NCBI GenBank assembly: GCA_015345905.1
Contig: JADDTR010000005.1
Location: 930,001 to 994,000 of the forward strand
Direction: 5' to 3'
Length of the DNA: 64,000 nucleotides
Source: Aotearoamyces nothofagi
Taxonomy: Eukaryota > Ascomycota > Leotiomycetes > Leotiales > Tympanidaceae
How positions within the stretch are numbered: the first letter of the stretch is position 1; every line of letters starts with the position of its first letter. Positions 32,258-42,715 of this stretch are shown here, one piece after another. The notes under the pieces are model-generated. The model was not told where the DNA came from and did no database searches. It saw nothing but the letters and a program-made list of their open reading frames with translations. The position numbers and the translations under genes were made by a program.

Positions 32258-33913
32258 ATGCCGCCTCGCTGTCCCAGTCTGCCGGGGACATTAACGCCCT
32301 TTCTATATCCATCTCTCGTGTCCCGTTCTCGTTGTGTAATTCCACGGCTCTCGCAGCGAAGCTTTGGCTCCAGCGAAGCTCTGAAGGAAGCTCCACCGTC
32401 TACCGCCGAAGCTCCTGAGAATGCCATCTCACATCTCAACCCCACCCCTTCGGACTATTCACGTACAGTATTTGCCGATCGCGCAACGGTAACCCTCCAT
32501 GCTGGTAGTGGCGGGCACGGTTGTATCTCGTTCCTGCGCGAAAAATACATTGCTGCGGGTCCTGCAAACGGTGGCGACGGTGGCTACGGCGGAAATGTAT
32601 ATATCCAGGCCGTGCGCGGCGAGACGAGTTTGCATAAGTTAGCTAGAAGGAACATCATCAAGGCCGGCCGGGGAAATAACGGCCAGGGAAAGACTAGAGG
32701 AGGAGAACGGGGAGATGATATAATCATACAGGTGCCGGTGGGGACTGTAGTGCGAGAAGTAGACAGGGTGGACCCAGTCGCTATAGAGGAAGAGAAACAG
32801 AGGCTTGAAGCTGGCAAGGAGGATGGAGAAGAAGGCTTTGGGGGTACTGGGCCGCACAAATGGAGCAAGGATAAGTGGTTGCTCTATCCTGCTATCACCC
32901 CAGAGGATATAGCTTCTGCGGAGTTCCCTTCTTTTCCTAGGGCTAGGAGATCACATCTAGCTTCTGCACAAGCTCCGTCACCAATTACGCTGGATTTGTC
33001 GAGGCCGATGGACAAGCCTATATTACTTGCAGCTGGTGCCGTCGGAGGTCTCGGCAATCCCCATTTTGTAACGAAGACGGCACCGAGACCAAAGTTTGCG
33101 ACAAAGGGGGAAGAGGGAATGAGGGTCACTCTGGAGTTGGAATTAAAGCTCTTGGCAGACGTGGGATTAGTTGGTCTGCCAAATGCTGGAAAAAGCACCT
33201 TGTTGCGAGCATTGAGCAACAGCAGAGCAAGAGTTGGAGACTGGGCGTTTACGACCTTACAACCAAACATTGGAACCGTCATTCTCGATGACCACCGCGG
33301 TAGGCCTCTGACTGCATCTTCTTACGAGACAGGCGAGCCGAGGACACACTTCACCATCGCCGACATCCCTGGCCTCGTTCAAGACGCACATCTTGACCGC
33401 GGGCTCGGAATCAGTTTTCTGCGCCACGTCGAGCGAGCTCGAGTCCTTGCATTCGTGATCGATCTCAATGCCGGCGATGCTGTGGAGGCATTGAAGGCGC
33501 TATGGAAAGAGGTGGGCGAGTATGAACGCATGAAGATCCAAGAGGAAGAGGACAAGAAAGAGCTTCTTGTTGAATGGAGCCCCTTCAAATCAACCGAGGA
33601 TGCCCTGTCGAATCGTTCAGAGACGATTATCATCAATCCTATGAATACCGACTTTCCAAGCGGGCCTCTGGCGCCATCGATTGCTGGCAAGCCATGGTTC
33701 GTCGTCGCCACCAAGGCTGATTTACCCGGGACCAAGGAGAATTATGAGTCCCTCAAGGCTTACTTGGCCGAGGTCTCAAGTGGTGACGAAGTTCACCCGT
33801 CGGGCCAGAAGAATGGCTGGCTCAAGGCTTTGGAGGCTATACCCATCAGCGCTATCAATGGTCACGGCGTAGAACGCATCACGGAGTTTACAGTTGGACT
33901 CTTGGGCGAATGA
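32258..33913 (+). CDS. mtg2: Mitochondrial Obg-type GTPase Mtg2
   Basis: GTPase of the Obg/CgtA family that assists maturation of the mitochondrial large ribosomal subunit. Single exon, 551 aa. Residues 1 to about 60 are basic/Ser-rich, fitting a mitochondrial presequence. The glycine-rich Obg fold spans about 68-280 (GSGGHGCISFLREKYIAAGPANGGDGGYGGNVY ... LLAAGAVGGLGNPHF), with a fungal insertion at about 168-250. G-domain motifs: G1 GLPNAGKST 306-314, G2 FTTLQP 331-336, G3 DIPG 369-372, G4 TKAD 485-488, G5 around SAI 531-533; a second insertion separates G3 and G4. Start 32258 was chosen because it gives a presequence directly before the Obg fold; the open frame extends upstream to 32111 without better context. 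Convergent with Trm4, only 118 bp apart. Confidence 0.94.
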   Translation: MPPRCPSLPGTLTPFLYPSLVSRSRCVIPRLSQRSFGSSEALKEAPPSTAEAPENAISHLNPTPSDYSRTVFADRATVTLHAGSGGHGCISFLREKYIAAGPANGGDGGYGGNVYIQAVRGETSLHKLARRNIIKAGRGNNGQGKTRGGERGDDIIIQVPVGTVVREVDRVDPVAIEEEKQRLEAGKEDGEEGFGGTGPHKWSKDKWLLYPAITPEDIASAEFPSFPRARRSHLASAQAPSPITLDLSRPMDKPILLAAGAVGGLGNPHFVTKTAPRPKFATKGEEGMRVTLELELKLLADVGLVGLPNAGKSTLLRALSNSRARVGDWAFTTLQPNIGTVILDDHRGRPLTASSYETGEPRTHFTIADIPGLVQDAHLDRGLGISFLRHVERARVLAFVIDLNAGDAVEALKALWKEVGEYERMKIQEEEDKKELLVEWSPFKSTEDALSNRSETIIINPMNTDFPSGPLAPSIAGKPWFVVATKADLPGTKENYESLKAYLAEVSSGDEVHPSGQKNGWLKALEAIPISAINGHGVERITEFTVGLLGE

Positions 33914-34031
33914 GCTTGCTTTAGATGACTGTACCATATGATACAAGCTAGTTAAATATACTAGCAGAAGCAAAAGCCATATAGTTACCCGACGCCGTCT
34001 ATTACATGTCCTTTATTAGAACCCTTTTGAT

Positions 34032-36904
34032 CTATGAGATACTTCCCTGTTGACCCTCGACTCCTCCCGTCTCCTCGCCCTTCTCAACATCCGCTGCCTT
34101 GACGTCCTTGCCCTGGAACCCTACATTATCCTGAGCTGACAGGACCTCGTCAACTGGGGTACTAGCTTCGATACCCGACTCTACATCAACCTTGACGTCT
34201 CCGTCTTCCACCTTGACATCTGCTGCCACAGAGGGAGTTGCTGGATCTGCGGGGTCTGTGGCTCGGTCCGCGCGCTTTCCTGGGTTGTGGTTGTTGACTA
34301 ATGGCGTCGCATCGTTGAAGATACGAAGCAGCATTGCCGTTCGGTCCTCCTTAGCCAGCATCAGGTTTAAGGAATGCAGGCTGCGCCACAGAGGAAGGAC
34401 CATGCGCTCGTCGAATCCATCTTCTGCATCGCTAGGCTCGACTCTGAGGACGCAGCAGCCCATTCCGATATCTCTGACTCGCTCTCCTATTTCGTCCAGG
34501 GATTCCCATCCTCCATCGTTGACTTTCGGGAACATCTCGATGAGCAGCTTCTTGAGAGTCCCTTTCTTATATAGACGCACCACTCGTTCTTCACCGACAT
34601 ATCCTTCGAGGATCGGCATACCTTCTGACTGAATACGCCATCTGCAGACACCCTCACCTTGCACATCTTGCTTCATGAACATCCGCACACCGCCGTGGAT
34701 GAACTTGATGCCTTTTCCTTCATTCTCAACAAGGATGTCACGAATAAGGGCAGATGTGTAGTAGATAGTCTTGGCGGGCTCGCCCATAGCATTTCTGACC
34801 ATGAATCGGTCGCGCGGGAATCGTGGACTTAGTTTATAGAAGCTCTCAATCGCTTGAACTTCGACGTGATCGGTGGGAATGTATTTGAATGGCTCTTCAA
34901 ACTGCTGCCCATTTCTGTTCTTTACTCTCTCCAGTTGAGGGGGCTTTTGTGCAGAATCACCTCGTAAATCACCAGGTCTCGTGGTAAGATCGAGTTCGGC
35001 ACCCGGAGGAGGTGGGTAGTGAACCTGACGATCCTGTATAGTCTCTACTGGCGCGTAACCATCCTCATTGGTCTTAAGCTTCTTGGGGGGTATTGTTGCA
35101 TCGACGTCATCGTCTTCTCGGGTACGTTTGACGGGGCTGGCTTCACGTGTAATCAACTCTTGATTCTGTCGGGCAACTGGCGTGACCTCATCGTGACCAT
35201 TCGTGGCCGGTTGGCAGCTCAGAAGGTCCGCAGCTTCAATCTTTGGTGCCGCATTTTCTCCATCCACAGGTGCCGGCCTTGACTCGATCTCGTCGACAAT
35301 TGCGCTTATTGGAGGCTTGGCTTCAATCTTCTTGGATTCTGATTCTGGCTTCGCCTTGAATTCCGTCATTTTCTGTAGGACAGAAATAAAGAAACCACCG
35401 GTATCTTGCTGATGTGCATACACTCTCATGCATCTTTCAAAGGGGATCTTCTCGGCATCATTATCAACAAGAGGTGTGAACATGCCTTCAACGAGACGTC
35501 CGGGAGCAGCATTCGGGCCATTTTTCTCGATTACATCCTGAACCGATTTCCAATCTTCCCATATCCTTCCTGTTTTGTCCATGATGCTCCAGCTTGTCAA
35601 TCCAGGTTTTCGCTTCAAAAGAGGTAGCCTCTCACTGCAATCGAGCAGTTGGACCTTCTTTAATCCACCACATCGTTCGATTGCCGAGGCAATTACAGCT
35701 TCGTTCTCTACCGGGTTCATACTACACGTAGAATATACGACACGACCACCAACTTTCAACATCTGCAGTGCCCTAACCAAAATACGAACCTGGGTGACGT
35801 ACAGGCCGAGAGCGTTGCCTGGGTTCCAATCTTGCCAAAGATTTGGGTTCTTCCGGCATGTGCCATCTCCTGAACACGGTACATCTGCCAAGATTCGATC
35901 GAATTTAAGGTATCTGTTTGTAGCAGGTTGTTCCTTCGTAGATGGCAACTTGATAGAAGGAAACATTGTCGCATCGTGATTTGTGACAATAAGATTTGGA
36001 GACGATAAACGCTTCAGTTGATGGATCAGCATATGACTGCGTTTATAATCAGAGTCGTTGGCAATAAGCAGGCCAGTGGTTCTTCCATAGTCGCTCGAGT
36101 CAACTTCTAGGTCATAATTTCCTACGATTTCAAGACCAGGGCTGACCTCCCGTCCATCCTCCTGTGCATGCTTACGGAGAGCGGCACGAACGCGTGCTTC
36201 CTCTCCACCATGTACCATCTCTAAAAGCTGGGCTGCCTTGCTACCTGGTGCAGCGCACATGTCGAGTACAGTCATGCCTGGTTCGATATCAATGACCAAA
36301 GGCGGAATCATGCTTACAACCTCTTGTCTGCTAATATTTCCAACACTAGTTTCGGACACAAGATACTTCTGGAATGCAGCAAAAGGTGGGAAACGGCGAA
36401 TAACGTTCTTTGGAGTAGTCATCCACCAAGCAAGGTTATCGGGATACCATGGCACTGGGATGGGTGGCTCGACCTTGGTACCGTCATAATGCTCGATCTT
36501 TGTTATTTCGGGAATGTATCGCTCTCGAAGCTTCTTCTGCACAGCAAGCGCATGCCTGCGGCAAGAGGTTAGCTATAAGGCGCAGTGTAAGGGAGATAGG
36601 AAGCATACCCTTTTGATCCTGCGAAACGGAAGCTGTTGGGCAACTCTCGTCTCAACGCCGCCCAGAAATCTTCTCTTTCAGCCTCGGGCAGATCAATGAT
36701 CGAGTTATAGAACCTTTCAAACTTCTCGTTATTCTTTTCGATTTTGTCGTAGCTGACTCGATTGTCGCGGTTGTCTCGCTGCCCGCCTCCTCCACCTCCA
36801 CGACCTCTGCCTCTTCCACCACCGCCGCGGCCACCCTTGTATATATTAGTCTGTGCAGATAATTCAGCTGGAATTGTACCTACTCTTTTACCACCTCGAC
36901 CCAT
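34032..36904 (-). CDS. trm4: tRNA (cytosine-5) methyltransferase Trm4/Ncl1 (NSUN2 family)
   Basis: SAM-dependent RNA m5C methyltransferase acting on several tRNA positions in the nucleus. Most likely three exons on the minus strand: 36904-36884, 36835-36609, 36555-34032; 923 aa. The N-terminus is Gly/Arg-rich (RGG-like), then YDKIEKNNEKFERFYNSI, a typical Trm4 start. Catalytic core: SAM site DMCAAPGSK 181-189, motif IV VPCSGDGT with C310 (release cysteine), motif VI STCSMNP with C360 (nucleophile), as in NSUN enzymes. The C-terminal half (PUA-like region, then KVNDGGWESLDEIGERVRDIGMGCC) is followed by a disordered acidic tail. The first intron (36883-36836) is 48 nt, divisible by three and stop-free, so its retention would add 16 residues. 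Convergent with Mtg2. Confidence 0.94.
36836..36883 (-). other. Stop-free 48-nt intron in Trm4
   Basis: Donor gtaggt, branch-like CTAAT, acceptor acaag; it interrupts codon 7/8 in phase 0. Removal joins MGRGGKR to GGRGGGG and makes an unbroken Gly/Arg tract; retention inserts VGTIPAELSAQTNIYK. Confidence 0.65.
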
Positions 36905-37193
36905 TCTTAAAAATTTATAGATCGATTAAAAATTGGTGAGATATGTGTCTGCGTCCGAGGCAAAATGGCCGAAACTTTTCGAGTTTGCGCACAAAAATGT
37001 TATCAGCTCCCCAGATTTTTCGGTAGATAATCTGACCGATTCCGATATGCACACGTGACTTGGTATGGCATCATCATAATTGCGGGGTTGGCTGACATAT
37101 AAAAGGCTCACCTTACGTTACCCGTAGTTTTGATAGTTATTACAATATTACATTGACTGTGATAAAGGTGAAGATTCATAAATCGATTTTATC

Positions 37194-38333
37194 ATGGAAG
37201 GAAGTGACGTTGAGCATTACAAAGGCCTCGGTCTTCAGAGTACTTCTTCCAAGACATCCTCTGGCACAGTCTTCTATTACCACCGCGGCATTGAAACTAG
37301 TCACCAGCGTAGCATACTTCTTCTGATCCATGGTTATCCACAAACAAGTTTTATATGGCGTCATATAATACCGCTTCTGCCACAGGATATCCCGCTGTTT
37401 ATTCCAGACATCCCCGGGTACGGCAGAAGTTCACCATCGCTAGCAGGCAATGATAAGAGGACGATAGGAAGAGCCATCTTAGAGGCCCTGAGGATTCTCA
37501 TCGGTCCAAATGCAGATCAGACTATTATCATCGCTGGACACGATCGGGGGGCTAGGATTTGTCATCGATTGGCCGTCGACGCTCCTGAGCGAGTCCACAA
37601 CTTTGACATCCAAGGCGCTATACTTTTCGATATCGTGCCTACACAGGTACAGTGGAATAGGCTTGGAAGTGGTAGAGCTGCTATGAGAACCTTTCATTGG
37701 CCTCTATTGGCCAATGTTGAGCTTGCAACATCGAGTAGGTCAAAGATATAATTGACAAGCGACCTCCTATTCCATTTAGTTTATAGAAGACTTTGCCACG
37801 CATATTTTTAAGCTTATAATCGAAAAGCTAATATGCGTCAAAGAGTCATGGCTCCCATTTATTGACGAATCGTTCACTGACTTTTATAAGTGATCAAGGA
37901 GCTTGGCGGAGATGTGTGGTGCCGCACTATGATTGAGCGTTGGGCAGGCAAGAACCATACAGGCTTGCAATCATTGAAGTCAAACAATGCAATCGAGATA
38001 TACAGCGAATATTTCAAGCGCGAGTCTGTCATCCGATCAAGCTGTGACGATTATCGGGCGGGCGCAGAGGAAGACGTGGATCTCCAGAAAGAAGATCAGC
38101 AATCCGGTAAGAAAATCGCCATAGATATACTCATCATATATTCAGCGAGTTATTTGGGTACAGATGTTGCAGCGGTTTGGGGTCCTTGGCTGAAGGATTC
38201 CAAATATCTTCAAATCGAGAGTATTGATGAAGACGTTGGGCATTTTATTCCTGAAGAAGCCCCAGAGAGTACCGCATCGGCAATAAATAAGTTCTTGGAA
38301 TATATTGGAACGAGGAACACTATCGCAAGTTGA
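37194..38333 (+). CDS. Alpha/beta hydrolase (epoxide hydrolase / haloacetate dehalogenase-like)
   Basis: Predicted cytosolic hydrolase of the soluble epoxide hydrolase/fluoroacetate dehalogenase group. Two exons, 37194-37734 and 37891-38333, split by a 156-nt AT-rich intron (phase 1, gtaggt...ataag); 327 aa. Visible motifs: oxyanion HGYPQTS (H46-G47), PDIPGYGRSS, nucleophile elbow AGHDRGARICHRLA with D117 in place of the serine of esterases, and the catalytic His in VGHFIPEEAPE (H298). The cap region carries WAGKNHTGLQSLK and ESVIRSSCDDYRAGAEEDVDLQ. The pattern GHDRGAR is shared by haloacetate dehalogenases and epoxide hydrolases, so the substrate is open. The splice yields LATS-MIKELGGD, matching what I recall of the fungal family; without it the frame is broken. 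Confidence 0.85.
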
Positions 38334-38529
38334 TTATCTTCTCAATTAGAACAATTCAACAATCTCATATTGGACTATTTTTTTACATTTAGCAGTGAGC
38401 TCAATCCTACCTGCATTAAATATTCGTGATAGTTAGAGTTAAGAACTGAAGATAGATCGGTAGACCTCAAGGCCTAAAAGTCATATGTTCCCGTCATTAT
38501 CTAACAGCAGGATACGATTGAAATCCAAT

Positions 38530-39581
38530 TTACCATTTATGAATACCAGCTTGATAATCATGCTCGGCCATATCAAACACAGGTTTTGCACTAAACCATC
38601 CTGCTCTCTCAGTTCCAATGTTTTTATATGTAGATATGGCCTCCTCCTCAGTGATCTTAATCGTTTCATGACCCCTTCCTGCAGACGCAGCATCCGCTGC
38701 CAGTTGCGATTTTGCACACTTTTCGAGGCTGATGAACCAAAACACGGCTGACTCGATAGATTGACCACATGTCAGAAGACCGTGATTTTGTAGTAAAGCC
38801 GCCTTCTTATTTCCGAGGGCTGTTGCAATCGCTCTGCCCTCTGCTTCGACCAGAACGACGCCCTTAAACGAGTCATAAACAGCGTGATCGTTATAGAAGG
38901 CACACGAGTCTTGGGTAGTTATATCAAGCGGACGACCTAGAGTACAGAACGCTCGCCCATAAATTGTGTGTGAGTGCGCAACACAGTTCACATCCGGCCG
39001 AGCAGCGTGGACGGCATGGTGAATCATATATGCTTTGAAGCGCCCAATCAGTAAAAAGTACCGGGCATGTGGATAGGTGCTAACTAACCGGCTGTATTAA
39101 GTAGACGATATTCACCACCGTCTATAACTTGGCCCTCTGCATTGACACGAATAAGGTCGTCTGCCTCGAGGAGAGGCCACGGAAGACCTGTTAGATAGTA
39201 AGGACACGTTATTTCCTAGCAACGAAGATAAAAGCAGACCAAAAGGGTTCACCCAAAAAGAAGTGGGCTCTACAGGGTCCTGAGATCTTGTTAGTAGATT
39301 GTCCTCGAGACATATAGTGGCCTGCGTACTCTCAAGGTTATGTGACCAGCAACACCTTCGTCAAACCCCCATTTTGCAAATATACGGAAGGCCAACGCCA
39401 AACGATGCTTCTGGTACTCCCGCTCCTTATATGGGTCGTCATACATGGGGTTAGGCTTTGGAATACGTGCGTGCTTAGACGTCTGTGCCTGCTCCTTGGT
39501 GAGCCCAGGCTCATGGGCAAACATCACGATTCCGTGCTGCTGCTTGTCCTGTTCTGTTCCCATCGCTGAGGGGGGTGCCAT
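38530..39581 (-). CDS. Class II aldolase / adducin-fold protein
   Basis: Member of the class II aldolase/adducin N-terminal family; bacterial relatives are Zn-dependent L-fuculose-phosphate-type aldolases, while many fungal members have no known substrate. Four exons on the minus strand: 39581-39330, 39279-39240, 39187-39089, 39032-38530 (introns 50, 52 and 56 nt); 297 aa. Exon 2 is only 40 nt. Metal-site-type histidines H150 and H152 (AHSHTIYGRAF) and H214 (LLQNHGLLTCG) are present, with FAKWGFDEGVAGHITLRDP near the N-terminus and SFWVNPFG after the first splice. The end (GWFSAKPVFDMAEHDYQAG) is also typical of the fungal group. The gene is divergent from the region at 39600 and convergent with the hydrolase. 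Confidence 0.9.
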
Positions 39582-41009
39582 GATGACGTTATCAATGGTT
39601 CTCTATATAATGGAAATATACAGCAGCTTGCACGACGAATGATATGTCTCGCAATGGAGCGACACAGCAATAGCAATAGCAACAGCGATGACAGTTCATG
39701 CACATGGATGCTGAAAGGAAAGTGCAGTGTGGAGAAGAGGGACGGTATAGGATTATGGAGAGGTGGGAGTATATAACTGGGCTGGATACGTTGTTCCGTC
39801 TCGCGGACCGGAGATCACGCTAGATAGAGGAGGGGTGGGCATGGTAGTACAGAGCATAGCATGCATCGGATAGAGGAAGCCACCTCCCTAAGGTACTACC
39901 GTGCCTTACTGTAGTCAGGTATTCAAGCATTGTCATTGTAATGGCTGTACATGGGGAACAGTGCCGTATGCCCCGCTGAAGGCTACCGTATCCCCATATC
40001 CCATATCCTATATCCTATATTACCTTCATTACCTTGCCCTCCTACCGACATAAGATACCTAAGTACGCAGCTCACGATGGGGATGCTGTGCTGTACGCGC
40101 ACCGACACGTAGCGGGGTAGCTACTAAATATGCGCAATAAGTCACTTTTGATTGGGTGTTGACCGAGAGGGGACGTGGGGTTGATCGGGCCCAATGTGCC
40201 AATGTGCCAATGTGCCGAGGCTTCCCTCGTCGTTTGACGGCCAGTCAGAGGAAGGCCTGCAGCGGAAACAACCAGTGGGTAAACCGAGCCGCCATTGCCT
40301 ATCTGCCGTGAGCGACAACCAACTTCTGCTCGTACGCCAATTGGCATCTCCTGCAAATGGCAAATAGATGACAGCAGAAAAGCACATCTATCGTCTTACT
40401 GTCGGCCAGCCTGACAAAATGCTGATATCCGCCGAGCAAAGTCTCCAAGGTAGCGAAGGCCTTTGTGATCATATAATAACCACAAGAGAGTGACCGATCA
40501 ATTTAATTTAGGAGAACAGCGTCGGATAGAAGAGACGGCCAGAGAGGCTTTAATGAGGGCTGACAGGCGAGAATCATGCCACTCGTATCTACATCGCTGG
40601 CACACGGGTAACGTATCTCCCCTTTCTTTTATACAAGTGGCCGCCTGCCATTTAATTACACGATATGGCCCGAATCCCTCGACTAGCTTAATAAGCTCTA
40701 GGGCAGCAATGCAACGAGGAACAGTTGGCAGTTGATTGATACTACTGTAGTTTAATCCCGTGGTGAAGGGTTCTGTCCGAGGAGGTGGGATTATCGTGAC
40801 GCCCAAATAGGACGCCAGTAGAATTTCTACTTAAGGTACAGTACGTGCTACCGTGCTAAACCTACCTGCCTGTAAGGTAGAAAGCTATTCGGATCTATCT
40901 ATAAAGTATGGGAGATCTGCTCTGAACTGCTTGCTAATTAAGCTCTTAATCATTGTGCTATGAAGTCAATAATTTCCAACTTACGTTTATCTATCCTATC
41001 AAGAACACC
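39582..41009. other. Intergenic region with short repeats
   Basis: No gene seen. Contains AATGTGCC units at 40193-40216, repeated CCATATCC/CTATATCC words at about 39990-40020, and a GTACAGTAC word at 40836. Confidence 0.55.
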
Positions 41010-41964
41010 ATGGCGCCATGGGCAGACCGGCCGATTGTTCTCATTCCTACGTCAAAAACATCTAAACCAAAAACAAGTACAGAAGTCATCTGGATGGCTG
41101 ATGAGATGTTAAACGCTTACAATGAATTGATACGTTCCTTGAACTCCATATATTTACAGACGCCATTTGTGAAATTGGCGGAAGATATCCAGGATTTACT
41201 CCAACATGTGGTTTTCTGGTAAGAGCGTACCTATCAGATAATAGACTGTATTTTAATATTGAATCAATAGGGAAGACTAGATCCATGCATGACAGCTCTT
41301 TATACTTGATTGAGCATGATAGAAGTGGCTAGCAATATAGCATCACCATGATGCCGAGGAGACTATATTCTTCCCTGAAGTCGAACGCATATTGGGCCAA
41401 AAGGGTCTGATGACTCGAAGCGTGGAGCAGCATCATGCCTTTATGCCCGGCATTGAAGCTTTCAGCCCATATGTCAGGGGCTGTATGAATGCGGAAACAG
41501 CCACTAAATTCGAAACTGCGAAATTCAGGGGTTTGATTAACGCTTTCGGGCTATAGTTGTTAACTCATCTCAGCGAAGAGACTAATACGTTACTCGCACT
41601 AGACAGACATGGCAACATCGCAGAAGTGAAGAAAGCCTTCATCAAGTTTGGCATCAAATTCAGGCAAGGAGAGAAGGTAAGCTGGGTACATAGCAAAATA
41701 TCGGAAGTTAACTAACATGACTAGACCATATTGTACCCGGTAGTACTTAGCTCTAGCGACAACACCTATGAGGGAGGCAATAGCTGGCCAGTCGTCCTAG
41801 GATTTGTACGGTATCTCGTGCACTATGCTTTTGGGTGTAAATATCGATCAGTGTGGCGGTTCAGCCCCAGTACGATGTGGGGGAAGAGGGCCCCTCTCAG
41901 ATTTCTCCCAGAGAACGAGACGGCCACTGATATCAAGGGCTATCCTTTCAATAGCGCATCATAA
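41010..41964 (+). pseudogene. Decayed hemerythrin-domain (HHE) protein gene
   Basis: Three coding remnants match the fungal hemerythrin-like family by recall. 41010-41218 encodes MAPWADRPIVLIPT... LIRSLNSIYLQTPFVKLAEDIQDLL, ending at a GTAAGA donor. 41341-41676 encodes HHHDAEETIFFPEVERILGQKGLMTRSVEQHHAFMPGIEAF and HLSEETNTLLAL, but has an in-frame TAG at 41554-41556 (GL-stop-LLTH). 41725-41964 encodes TILYPVV...WPVVLGFVRYLVHYAFGCKYRSVWRFSPSTMWGK, reached by a normal 48-nt intron. Between the first two pieces no splice pairing keeps the HHHD frame: the donor is phase 2, the acceptor at 41340 gives a shift, and the acceptor at 41270 leads into stops. Iron-ligand-type residues (HHHD..E, H in EQHHAF, HLSEE) are still readable, so decay looks recent. 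It is the host's own gene; a sequencing error could explain one but hardly both defects. Confidence 0.75.
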
Positions 41965-42715
41965 ACGGCAATGAGTGGTGGGAGGAGGTCTCTTCTATAC
42001 TGCTTAAGTTAAGCAATGTTAGCCTGTCTTGAATATCAGAAACCATCATCGCATGCTTCCTCACCGTTAAACTAGCCTCTCTAACGACAAGAACTGACCC
42101 TTCACAATTGCATTGCGACAGCAGTATTGCCATGCTTCCAGGTTACCATGAGTAGCATACCGATCCTTATTGACAGTGATACCACTTGGAAGCCTTTTGC
42201 ACTGACAATAAGCTTCCGTTTGATAGCACCATAACGTTGTGAGGCTGTGACGAGGCTGAGATAAGGATTATATGTCGTCGCTCGCTGGCGCGGCGGGAGA
42301 TGACGATTGGACGATTAACGAGCGAGATCCTGGTAGCGTCGTTGGAGCCTTGTTGAGTTAAAACCTGAAAATATGAATTGGTGCCTCATTAGGTAATGCC
42401 CCTGGGGCGCAGTGGGCGGTACGAGAACAGCAGCCACAGCCTCGCCAATGTTTAACTTGGCGGCTGCTTTCTTCTCTGCCACGGCCGGTACCGCCTTGTT
42501 ACAACTCTGTCCTTCCTCTGGGAATATATATTATTGATGGACTGAAGTTGTTCCTTGCTGAGGTTACAGACACCGGCACCATACCACGCTCTTTACTGAC
42601 AGAGCCTCGTCCACCCGCTACTTTATCCTTCCACTTACGTGGTATGCTGGAAAAGCAAATATAGGCTTAAAGCGCGGTGGATTGGTCCAAAGTTTTCGCC
42701 TCATATCCGAACATC
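41965..42715. other. Intergenic region before the transglutaminase gene
   Basis: No gene or repeat recognised in about 750 bp; it should contain the promoter and 5' UTR of the gene at 42716. Confidence 0.5.
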
